Shown here: positions 55,827 through 64,000 of the stretch, one piece after another
How positions within the stretch are numbered: position 1 is the first letter of the stretch
How the letters are laid out: the number at the start of each line of letters is the position of its first letter
Program-made: the position numbers and the translations under genes
The notes under the pieces: generated by a model
Seen by the model: only the letters and a program-made list of their open reading frames with translations
Databases searched by the model: none
What the model was told of the DNA's origin: nothing
Assembly: GCA_037954235.1 (NCBI GenBank)
Contig: JBBMOA010000004.1
Location: 30,343,420 to 30,407,419, forward strand
Direction: 5' to 3'
DNA: 64,000 nt
Source: Aulostomus chinensis
Lineage: Eukaryota; Chordata; Actinopteri; Syngnathiformes; Aulostomidae

Positions 55827-56616
55827 TGTAACCTCAATTGTTACCTGTCAATCATTTCATTCCTGTCTTATCTTTGGGTGTATTAAGACCGCAAAAGCCA
55901 ATGAGAGGAAAGTTACTGTGTAAGGGGTGGGACTAGTGGCTCAGGTTTGTGAGGTGAGTAGTTAGCGCGCATGGGGAGAGAAACAGAGGCAATGATCAGA
56001 GAGTTAAGAGGGGAGGCATCATTTGTGTGGAGAGCATTTAAGTTTATTTTAGAGGTCGACGACTGGTGGTCCTGATGTAAACTTCTGTGTGACCTTCGAG
56101 AGGTGAATATTTATGCCTGTATTTGCGCTTTATCTAACTGTTATAGTGAAAAGAGACTGGATGTGTACATGGTTAGCGACGTGCTAGCTAGGGATAGCAT
56201 TCCGTGCTAATGTGCCTGCAAATCGTAGCTTTAGCGTTGTAATATTTTTGGAGCGAAAGTAAAGGTAATGCGAATTCGACACGAGATAATGTTTGATAAT
56301 TGTGGCTAAATTAAGATAATATGCTTGAAGGAGACGGACATTGGAGAGAGAGAGACGGGTTTCCATCCGATGGCTCTGCTGTTCTGCTGTGCCCTGTCCT
56401 GCTGTGTTTTCTTCTTCGTGACTTTCGCTGTCCCGCCATTGCGTGTGAGTGTTTGGATTGTGACTGCCACCGCCATTGCCATTACCATTCAGACTCTCAT
56501 CCTCCATTCCCGTTCTCCCCCTTCTAATAAAACCCTGGATTTGTGAGGACTAACATACACATACACATGCACTTGCTTTTATTGTGTGCTCAGCTGCGAG
56601 TGAAGCGGCCATTACA
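55827..56616 (+). mobile_element. Possible LTR-like sequence, ~790 bp
   Basis: The interval starts TGTAACCTC and ends GCCATTACA (inverted ends TGTAA/TTACA). It has AATAAA near 56525 shortly before the end, as LTRs do. I see no target-site duplication and no second LTR, so this is tentative. The small cysteine/histidine-rich frame at 56321-56546 is probably fortuitous. Confidence 0.35.
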
Positions 56617-57114
56617 GTTGTGAAGCCCCGACCTCACACGAGCTTCAATAAACAGGCCTGAAACAGGTAAAAATTAAATTTAAGGTGTTTCATATGAATG
56701 TGTGTGTGCCCACAGGTAAAATATTGAGTTTTAGTTGTTGTAAATTAAAGAATACCGTTTTAGAAGGTAACTTAAGGATTCTGAAAGGGATTAAATATGA
56801 TGTATATTTTTAAAAAACAAAAGGGTTATCTTTTGTAGAGGAAACTTTTTTTCCTTACAATTGAGGTGTAAAGGATGACTTGAGGGTATTTTATGTGAAA
56901 CTATCTAACTAAAAAAGATTTTTATTTTCAGTGAAACGAAAGTTCAGAACCAAGAAAGACACTGTTTGTTTTGTTTTGAAAATCCTCTTACTCATTGTTA
57001 ATAATTTTGTTCATTGTATTTTTATAATACTAGAATATATTCAATTTTTATTTCATCCATCTCTGTGAACAAGTACCTGTGAAGGATTAATTTGCAATTC
57101 TTTTAACTTCAGCT
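56617..57114. other. AT-rich stretch before the 5S array
   Basis: No gene recognised. Homology to the 5S spacer begins abruptly at about 57115. Confidence 0.5.
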
Positions 57115-57410
57115 TGAGGAAAGGGCAGCTTTGAGTCTTTGGGGACCAGCATGAGCGAGCTTCCCTCACACACCTTTTCTTGAAGCGCCCTCCACAGCTT
57201 TCGAATGGAATGTCATGCAGTGTGTAATTTGAAGTAGACAGATTGCAGATGCAGTACTTTTCTCTAGATGACATCAACATTCTTTTCTTTGTATTGACAG
57301 GACAACTATTTGGTGTGTAAAAAGACCGTGAGGCTGTTGCACATCACATTTTTTTTGAGGTTGTAAAGTGAGTGAAATGGATATAGAGCCCATGTGTGTG
57401 AGAGTCAAGG

Positions 57411-57530
57411 GCTTACGGCCATACCACTCTGAACACGCCCGATCTCGTCTGATCTCGGAAGCTTAGCAGGGTCGGGCCTGGTTAGTACTTGGATGGAAGA
57501 CCGCCTGGGAATACCAGGTGCTGTAAGCTT
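57411..57530 (+). rRNA. 5S rRNA gene 1
   Basis: 120 bases from GCTTACGGCC to GTAAGCTT. Internal control region present; A-box variant AAGCTTAGC. 11-base T run follows. TATA-like GATATAG lies about 30 bases upstream. Confidence 0.93.
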
Positions 57531-57840
57531 TTTTTTTTTCATTGTTAGGAAAGGGCAGCTTTGAGTGTTTGGGGACCAGCATGAGCGAGCTTCCCTCACA
57601 CACCTTTTCTTGAAGCGCCCTCCACAGCTTTCGAATGGAATGTCATGCAGTGGTTAATTTGAAGTAGACAGATGGCAGATGCAGTACTTTTCTCTCGATG
57701 ACATCAACATTCTTTTCTTTGTATTGACAGGACACCTATTTGACGTGTGAAAAGACCCTGAGGCTGTTGCGCATCACTTTTTTTCTGAGGTTGTAAAGTG
57801 AGTGAAATGGATATAGAGCCCATGTGTGTCAGAGTCAGGG

Positions 57841-57960
57841 GCTTACGGCCATACCACTCTGAACTCGTCTGATCTCGTCTGATCTCGGAAGCTCAGCAGG
57901 GTCGGGCCTGGTTAGTACTTGGATGTGAGACAGCCTGGGAATACCAGGTGCTGAAAGCTT
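57841..57960 (+). pseudogene. 5S rRNA gene 2, divergent
   Basis: 120 bases aligned with the other copies but with clustered changes: GAACTCGTCTGATCTCGTC instead of GAACACGCCCGATCTCGTC (local duplication of CTCGTCTGAT), GCTCAGCAGG in the A box, GATGTGAGACAGCC in the C box, and CTGAAAGC at the 3' end, which breaks terminal pairing. Probably a pseudogene. Confidence 0.85.
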
Positions 57961-58268
57961 TTTTGTTTCATTGTGAGGAAAGGGCTGCTTTGAGTCTTTG
58001 GGGACCAGCATGAGCGAGCTTCCCTCACACACCTTTTCTTGAAGCGCCCTCCGCAGCTTTGGAATGGAATTTCATGCATTGGTTAATTTGAAGTAGACAG
58101 ATGACAGATGCAGTACTTTTCTCTAGATGACATCAACATTCTTTTCTTTTATTGACAGGACACCTATTTGGCGTGTGAAAAGACCCTGAGGCTTTTGCGC
58201 ATCACTTTTTTTCTGAGGTTGTAAAGTGTGTGAAATGGATATAGAGCCCATGTGTGTCAGAGTCAAGG

Positions 58269-58388
58269 GCTTACGGCCATACCACTCTGAACATGCCCGA
58301 TCTCGTCTGATCTCGGAAGCTAAGCAGGGTCGGGCCTGGTTAGTACTTGGATGGGAGACCTCCTCGGAATACCAGGTGCTGTAAGCTT
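58269..58388 (+). rRNA. 5S rRNA gene 3
   Basis: Consensus A box AAGCTAAGCAGG. Differences: ACATGCCCG and GACCTCCTCGG in the C-box region, the latter possibly affecting factor binding. Confidence 0.85.
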
Positions 58389-58697
58389 TTTTGTTTCATT
58401 GTGAGGAAAGGGCAGCTTTGAGTGTTTGGGGACCAGCATGAGCGAGCTTCCCTCACACACCTTTTCTTGAAGCGCCCTCCACAGCTTTCATATGGAATGT
58501 CATGCAGTGTGTAATTTGAAGTAGACAGATTGCAGATGCAGTACTTTTCTCGAGATGACATCAACATTCTTTTCTTTGTATTGACAGGACAACTATTTGG
58601 TGTGTAAAAAGACCGTGAGGCTGTTGCACATCACATTTTTTTTGAGGTTGTAAAGTGAGTGAAATGGATATAGAGCCCATGTGTGTGAGAGTCAAGG

Positions 58698-58817
58698 GCT
58701 TACGGCCATACCACTCTGAACACGCCCGATCTCGTCTGATCTCGGAAGCTTAGCAGGGTCGGGCCTGGTTAGTACTTGGATGGGAGACCGCCTGGGAATA
58801 CCAGGTGCTGTAAGCTT
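58698..58817 (+). rRNA. 5S rRNA gene 4
   Basis: Close to the vertebrate consensus with GGATGGGAGACCGCC in the C box and AAGCTTAGC in the A box. T run TTTTTT follows. Confidence 0.94.
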
Positions 58818-59125
58818 TTTTGTTTCATTGTGAGGAAAGGGCCGCTTTGAGTCTTTGGGGACCAGCATGAGCGAGCTTCCCTCACACACCTTTTCTTGAA
58901 GCGCCCTCCGCAGCTTTGGAATGGAATGTCATGCAGTGGTTAATTTGAAGAAGTCAGATGGCAGATGCAGTACTTTTCTCTCGATGACATCAACATTCTT
59001 TTCTTTTATTGACAGGACACCGATTTGGCGTGTGAAAAGACCCTGAGGCTTTTGCGCATCACTTTTTTTCTGAGGTTGTAAAGTGTGTGAAATGGATATA
59101 GAGCCCATGTGTGTCAGAGTCAAGG

Positions 59126-59245
59126 GCTTACGGCCATACCACTCTGAACACGCCCGATCTCGTCTGATCTCGGATGCTAAGCAGGGTCGGGCCTGGTTAG
59201 TTCTTGGATGGAAGACCGCCTGGGAATACCAGGTGCTGTAAGCTT
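59126..59245 (+). rRNA. 5S rRNA gene 5
   Basis: Variant GGATGCTAAGC and AGTTCTTGGATGG, shared with genes 7 and 13. Confidence 0.9.
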
Positions 59246-59555
59246 TTTTTTTTTCATTGTTAGGAAAGGGCAGCTTTGAGTCTTTGGGGACCAGCATGAG
59301 CGAGCTTCCCTCACACACCTTTTCTTGAAGCGCCCTCCACAGCTTTCGAATGGAATGTCATGCAGTGTGTAATTTGAAGTAGACAGATTGCAGATGCAGT
59401 ACTTTTCTCTAGATGACATCAACATTCTTTTCTTTGTATTGACAGGACAACTATTTGGTGTGTAAAAAGACCGTGAGGCTGTTGCACATCACATTTTTTT
59501 TGAGGTTGTAAAGTGAGTGAAATGGATATAGAGCCCATGTGTGTGAGAGTCAAGG

Positions 59556-59675
59556 GCTTACGGCCATACCACTCTGAACACGCCCGATTTCGTCTGATCT
59601 TGGAAGCTTAGCAGGGTCGGGCCTGGTTAGTACTTGGATGGAAGACCGCCTGGGAATACCAGGTGCTGTAAGCTT
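59556..59675 (+). rRNA. 5S rRNA gene 6
   Basis: Variant GATTTCGTCTGATCTTGG; A box AAGCTTAGC as in genes 1, 4 and 9. Confidence 0.9.
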
Positions 59676-59983
59676 TTTTGTTTCATTGTGAGGAAAGGGC
59701 CGCTTTGAGTCTTTGGGGACCAGCATGAGCGAGCTTCCCTCACACACCTTTTCTTGAAGCGCCCTCCGCAGCTTTGGAATGGAATGTCATGCAGTGGTTA
59801 ATTTGAAGAAGTCAGATGGCAGATGCAGTACTTTTCTCTCGATGACATCAACATTCTTTTCTTTTATTGACAGGACACCGATTTGGCGTGTGAAAAGACC
59901 CTGAGGCTGTTGCGCATCACTTTTTTTCTGAGGTTGTAAAGTGTGTGAAATGGATATAGAGCCCATGTGTGTCAGAATCAAGG

Positions 59984-60103
59984 GCTTACGGCCATACCAC
60001 TCTGAACACGCCCGATCTCGTCTGATCTCGGATGCTAAGCAGGGTCGGGCCTGGTTAGTTCTTGGATGGAAGATCGCCTGGGAATACCAGGTGCTGTAAG
60101 CTT
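59984..60103 (+). rRNA. 5S rRNA gene 7
   Basis: Same variant class as gene 5, plus AGATCGCCTG in place of AGACCGCCTG. Confidence 0.9.
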
Positions 60104-60413
60104 TTTTGTTTCTTTGTGAGGAAAGGGCAGCTTTGAGTCTTTGGGGACCAGCATGAGCGAGCTTCCCTCACACACCTTTTCTTGAAGCGCCTTTCTGCAG
60201 CTTTGAAATTGAATGTCATGCAGCGTGTAATTTGAAGTAGACAGATGGCAGATGCAGTAGTTTTCTCTAGATGAAATCAACATTCTTTTCTTTGTATTGA
60301 CAGGACACCTATTTGGCGTTTGAAAAGACCGTGAGGCTTTTGCACGTCACTTTTTTTCTGAGGTTGTAAAGTGAGTGAAATGGATATAGAGCACATGTGT
60401 GTAAGAGTCAAGG

Positions 60414-60533
60414 GCTTACGGCCATCCCACTCTGAACACGCCCGATCTCGTCTGATCTTGGAAGCTAAGCAGGGTCGGGCCTGGTTAGTACTTGGATGGA
60501 AGACCGCCTGGGAATACCAGGTGCTGTAAGCTT
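60414..60533 (+). rRNA. 5S rRNA gene 8
   Basis: Variant GGCCATCCCAC and GATCTTGGAAGCTAAGC, shared with genes 11 and 14. Confidence 0.92.
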
Positions 60534-60843
60534 TTTTTTTTTCATTGTTAGGAAAGGGCAGCTTTGAGTGTTTGGGGACCAGCATGAGCGAGCTTCCCTC
60601 ACACACCTTTTCTTGAAGCGCCCTCCACAGCTTTCGAATGGAATGTCATGCAGTGTGTAATTTGAAGTAGACAGATTGCAGATGCAGTACTTTTCTCTAG
60701 ATGACATCAACATTCTTTTCTTTGTATTGACAGGACAACTATTTGGTGTGTAAAAAGACCGTGAGGCTGTTGCACATCACATTTTTTTTGAGGTTGTAAA
60801 GTGAGTGAAATGGATATAGAGCCCATGTGTGTGAGAGTCAAGG

Positions 60844-60963
60844 GCTTACGGCCATACCACTCTGAACACGCCCGATCTCGTCTGATCTCGGAAGCTTAGC
60901 AGGGTCGGGCCTGGTTAGTACTTGGATGGAAGACCGCCTGGGAATACCAGGTGCTGTAAGCTT
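60844..60963 (+). rRNA. 5S rRNA gene 9
   Basis: Same sequence class as gene 1 (AAGCTTAGC, GATGGAAGACC). Confidence 0.93.
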
Positions 60964-61271
60964 TTTTGTTTCATTGTGAGGAAAGGGCCGCTTTGAGTCT
61001 TTGGGGACCAGCATGAGCGAGCTTCCCTCACACACCTTTTCTTGAAGCGCCCTCTGCAGCTTTTGAATGGAATTTCATGTAGTGGTTAATTTGAAGAAGA
61101 CAGATGGCAGATGCAGTACTTTTCTCTCGATGACATCAACATTCTTTTCTTTTATTGACAGGACACCGATTTGGCGTGTGAAAAGACCGTGAGTCTGTTG
61201 CGCATCACTTTTTTTCTGAGGTTGTAAAGTGTGTGAAATGGATATAGAGCCCATGTGTGTGAGAGTCAAGG

Positions 61272-61391
61272 GCTTACGGCCATCCCACTCTGAACACGCC
61301 CGATCTCGTCTGATCTCGGAAGTTAAGCAGCGTCGGGCCTGGTTAGTACTTGGATGGAAGACCGCCTGGGAATACCAGGTGCTGTAAGCTT
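61272..61391 (+). rRNA. 5S rRNA gene 10
   Basis: Variant GGCCATCCCAC with GAAGTTAAGCAGCGTCGG in the A box; the same combination recurs in gene 16. Confidence 0.9.
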
Positions 61392-61699
61392 TTTTGTTTC
61401 TTTGTGAGGAAAGGGCAGCTTTGAGTCTTTGGGGACCAGCATGAGCGAGCTTCCCTCACACACCTTTTCTTGAAGCGCCCTCCGCAGCTTTGGAATGGAA
61501 TGTCATGCAGTGGTTAATTTGAAGTAGACAGATGGCAGATGCAGTACTTTTCTCTCGATGACATCAACATTCTTTTCTTTTATTGACAGGACACCGATTT
61601 GGCGTGTGAAAAGACCCTGAGGCTTTTGCGCATCACTTTTTTTCTTAGGTTGTAAAGTGAGTGAAATGGATATAGAGCCCATGTGTGTAAGAGTCAAGG

Positions 61700-61819
61700 G
61701 CTTACGGCCATCCCACTCTGAACACGCCCGATCTCGTCTGATCTTGGAAGCTAAGCAGGGTCGGTCCTGGTTAGTACTTGGATGGAAGACCGCCTGGGAA
61801 TACCAGGTGCTGTAAGCTT
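61700..61819 (+). rRNA. 5S rRNA gene 11
   Basis: As gene 8, with GGTCGGTCCTGG in place of GGTCGGGCCTGG. Confidence 0.9.
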
Positions 61820-62128
61820 TTTTGTTTCTTTGTGAGGAAAGGGCAGCTTTTAGTCTTTGGGGACCAGCATGAGCGAGCTTCCCTCACACACCTTTTCTTG
61901 AAGCGCCTTTCTGCAGCTTTGAAATGGAATCTCATGCAGCGTGTAATTTGAAGTAGACAGATGGCAGATGCAGTACTTTTCTCTAGATGACATCAACATT
62001 CTTTTCTTTTATTGACAGGACACCTATTTTGCGTGTGAAAAGACCCTGAGGCTTTTGAGCATCACTTTTTTTCTGAGGTTGTAAAGTGTGTGAAATGGAT
62101 ATAGAGCCCATGTGTGTCAGAGTCAAGG

Positions 62129-62248
62129 GCTTACGGCCATACCACTCTTAACACGCCCGATCTCGTTTGATCTCGGAAGCTAAGCAGGGTCGGGCCTGGT
62201 TAGTACTTGGATGGGAGACCGCCTGGGAATACCAGGTGCTGTAAGCTT
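62129..62248 (+). rRNA. 5S rRNA gene 12
   Basis: Changes CTCTTAACACG and CTCGTTTGATC; consensus A box and GATGGGAGACCGCC C box. Confidence 0.9.
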
Positions 62249-62557
62249 TTTTGTTTCATTGTGAGGAAAGGGCAGCTTTTCTTCTTTGGGGACCAGCATG
62301 AGCGAGGTTCCCTCACACACCTTTTCTTGAAGCGCCCTCCACAGCTTTGGAATGGAATGTCATGCAGTGTGTAATTTGAAGTAGAAAGATTGCAGATGCA
62401 GTACTTTTCTCTCGATGACATCAACATTCTTTTCTTTGTATTGACAGGACAACTATTTGGTGTGTAAAAAGACCGTGAGGCTGTTGCACATCACATTTTT
62501 TTTGAGGTTGTAAAGTGAGTGAAATTAATATAGAGCCCATGTGTGTGAGAGTCAAGG

Positions 62558-62677
62558 GCTTACGGCCATACCACTCTGAACACGCCCGATCTCGTCTGAT
62601 CTCGGATGCTAAGCAGGGTCGGGCCTGGTTAGTTCTTGGGTGGAAGACCGCCTGGGAATACCAGGTGCTGTAAGCTT
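62558..62677 (+). rRNA. 5S rRNA gene 13
   Basis: Class of genes 5 and 7 (GGATGCTAAGC, AGTTCTTGG), with TTGGGTGGAAG. Confidence 0.9.
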
Positions 62678-62987
62678 TTTTGTTTCTTTGTGAGGAAAGG
62701 GCAGCTTTGAGTCTTTGGGGACCAGCATGAGCGAGCTTCCCTCACACACCTTTTCTTGAAGCGCCTTTCTGCAGCTTTGAAATTGAATGTCATGCAGCGT
62801 GTAATTTGAAGTAGACAGATGGCAGATGCAGTACTTTTCTCTAGATGACATCAACATTCTTTTCTTTGTATTGACAGGACACCTATTTGGCGTTTGAAAA
62901 GACCGTGAGGCTTTTGCACGTCACTTTTTTTCTGAGATTGTAAAGTGAGTGAAATGGATATAGAGCCCATGTGTGTCAGAGTCAAGG

Positions 62988-63107
62988 GCTTACGGCCATC
63001 CCACTCTGAACACGCCCGATCTCGTCTGATCTTGGAAGCTAAGCAGGGTCGGGCCTGGTTAGTACTTGGATGGAAGACCGCCTGGGAATACCAGGTGCTG
63101 TAAGCTT
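62988..63107 (+). rRNA. 5S rRNA gene 14
   Basis: Class of gene 8 (GGCCATCCCAC, GATCTTGG). Confidence 0.92.
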
Positions 63108-63417
63108 TTTTTTTTCTTTGTGAGGAAAGGGCAGCTTTTAGTCTTTGGGGACCAGCATGAGCGAGCTTCCCTCACACACCTTTTCTTGAAGCGCCTTTCT
63201 GCAGCTTTGAAATGGAATATCATGCAGCGTGTAGTTTGAAGTAGACAGATGGAGGATGCAGTACTTTTCTCTCGATGACATCAACATTCTTTTCTTTGTA
63301 TTGACAGGACACCTATTTGGTGTGTAAAAAAACCGTGAGGCTATTGCACATCACATTTTTTTTGAGGTTGTAAAGTGAGTGAAATGGATATAGAGCCCAT
63401 GTGTGTGAGAGTCAAGG

Positions 63418-63537
63418 GCTTACAGCCATACCACTCTGAACACGCCCGATCTCGTCTGATCTCGTAAGCTTAGCAGGGTCGGGCCTGGTTAGTACTTGGA
63501 TGGAAGACCGCCTGGGAATACCAGGTGCTGTAAGCTT
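63418..63537 (+). rRNA. 5S rRNA gene 15
   Basis: Class of gene 9 with GCTTACAGCC and CTCGTAAGCTTAGC changes. Confidence 0.88.
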
Positions 63538-63845
63538 TTTTTTTTCATTGTGAGGAAAGGGCCGCTTTGAGTCTTTGGGGACCAGCATGAGCGAGCTTCC
63601 CTCACACACCTTTTCTTGAAGCGCCCTCTGCAGCTTTGGAATGGAATTTCATGTAGTGGTTAATTTGAAGAAGACAGATGGCAGATGCAGTACTTTTCTC
63701 TCGATGACATCAACATTCTTTTCTTTTATTGACAGGACACCGATTTGGCGTGTGAAAAGACCGTGAGTCTGTTGCGCATCACTTTTTTTCTGAGGTTGTA
63801 AAGTGTGTGAAATGGATATAGAGCCCATGTGTGTGAGAGTCAAGG

Positions 63846-63965
63846 GCTTACGGCCATCCCACTCTGAACACGCCCGATCTCGTCTGATCTCGGAAGTTAA
63901 GCAGCGTCGGGCCTGGTTAGTACTTGGATGGAAGACCGCCTGGGAATACCAGGTGCTGTAAGCTT
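63846..63965 (+). rRNA. 5S rRNA gene 16
   Basis: Same as gene 10 (GTTAAGCAGCG). The spacer following it is cut by the window end. Confidence 0.9.
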
Positions 63966-64000
63966 TTTTGTTTCTTTGTGAGGAAAGGGCAGCTTTGAGT

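Larger units (their letters stand above)
57115..64000 (+). repeat. Tandem 5S rDNA array, ~429-bp unit
   Basis: Sixteen 5S genes, all on the plus strand, at intervals of 428-430 bases, plus a leading partial spacer from 57115. Each ~309-base spacer has a TATA-like GATATAG about 30 bases before the gene, and a T run of six or more just after it that serves as the Pol III terminator. Spacer variants (for example GCGCCTTTCTGCAGC after genes 7, 11, 13 and 14, or GTTGCACATCACATTT before genes 1, 4, 6, 9, 13 and 15) show mixed unit types. The array continues past the window end. Confidence 0.97.

Noticed and set aside
56321..56546. Cys/His-rich small frame
   Set aside because: It lies within a possible LTR, is overlapped by an antisense frame and has no regular zinc-finger spacing.
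57053..63843. Series of 60-130 codon minus-strand frames in the 5S array
   Set aside because: They repeat with the 429-base unit, run across the 5S genes antisense and vary by frameshift among units.

Overview
This is vertebrate nuclear DNA, almost certainly from a ray-finned (teleost) fish. The evidence is the tRNA-derived dispersed repeats ending in GATG runs, long GT/AC microsatellites, fragments of Tx1/L1-like, L2-like, piggyBac-like and CACTA (EnSpm)-like elements typical of fish, eukaryotic Pol III tRNA genes, and a tandem 5S rDNA array with a fish-type 5S sequence. I see no convincing intact host protein-coding gene. Most long open frames are non-coding repeats or pieces of dead mobile elements.

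Layout. (1) Bases 1-16778 and 34220-51003 are inverted copies of each other: a giant palindrome with arms of about 16.8 kb around a 17.4 kb spacer. Both arms carry the same series of parts: a local inverted repeat, a tRNA-derived SINE, tRNA-Ala, an initiator-tRNA relic, tRNA-Arg, Tx1/L1 endonuclease pieces with a hairpin, a solo LTR, a piggyBac relic, LINE reverse-transcriptase relics and tRNA-His. They differ by informative insertions and deletions. (2) The spacer (16779-34219) holds two same-orientation copies of a tRNA-Asn/tRNA-Ser segment, a second solo LTR, extra tRNA genes (Lys, Phe), a third copy of a block also present in both arms, and at its centre a 6.27 kb CACTA-like transposon (22374-28646) with a multi-exon but decayed transposase locus. 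(3) A CpG island lies directly outside the right arm (51004-51425). (4) 51.4-57.1 kb is repeat-rich, with a possible second CACTA remnant, a 37-bp minisatellite, a tRNA-Lys-like gene and a possible LTR. (5) From 57115 to the window end there is a 5S rDNA array of sixteen 120-base genes at 428-430 base spacing.

The functional content is mainly Pol III: tRNA genes and 5S genes, with the rest as transposon debris. Insertions with recognisable empty sites let events be ordered: solo LTR 1 is in both arms but absent from a paralogous copy; one SINE and solo LTR 2 are each in only one copy. Several tRNA genes are whole in one copy and damaged in the other. No database search or alignment program was used; identities are by eye. 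A palindrome of this size could also be two haplotypes joined by the assembler, which reads spanning the spacer would settle.
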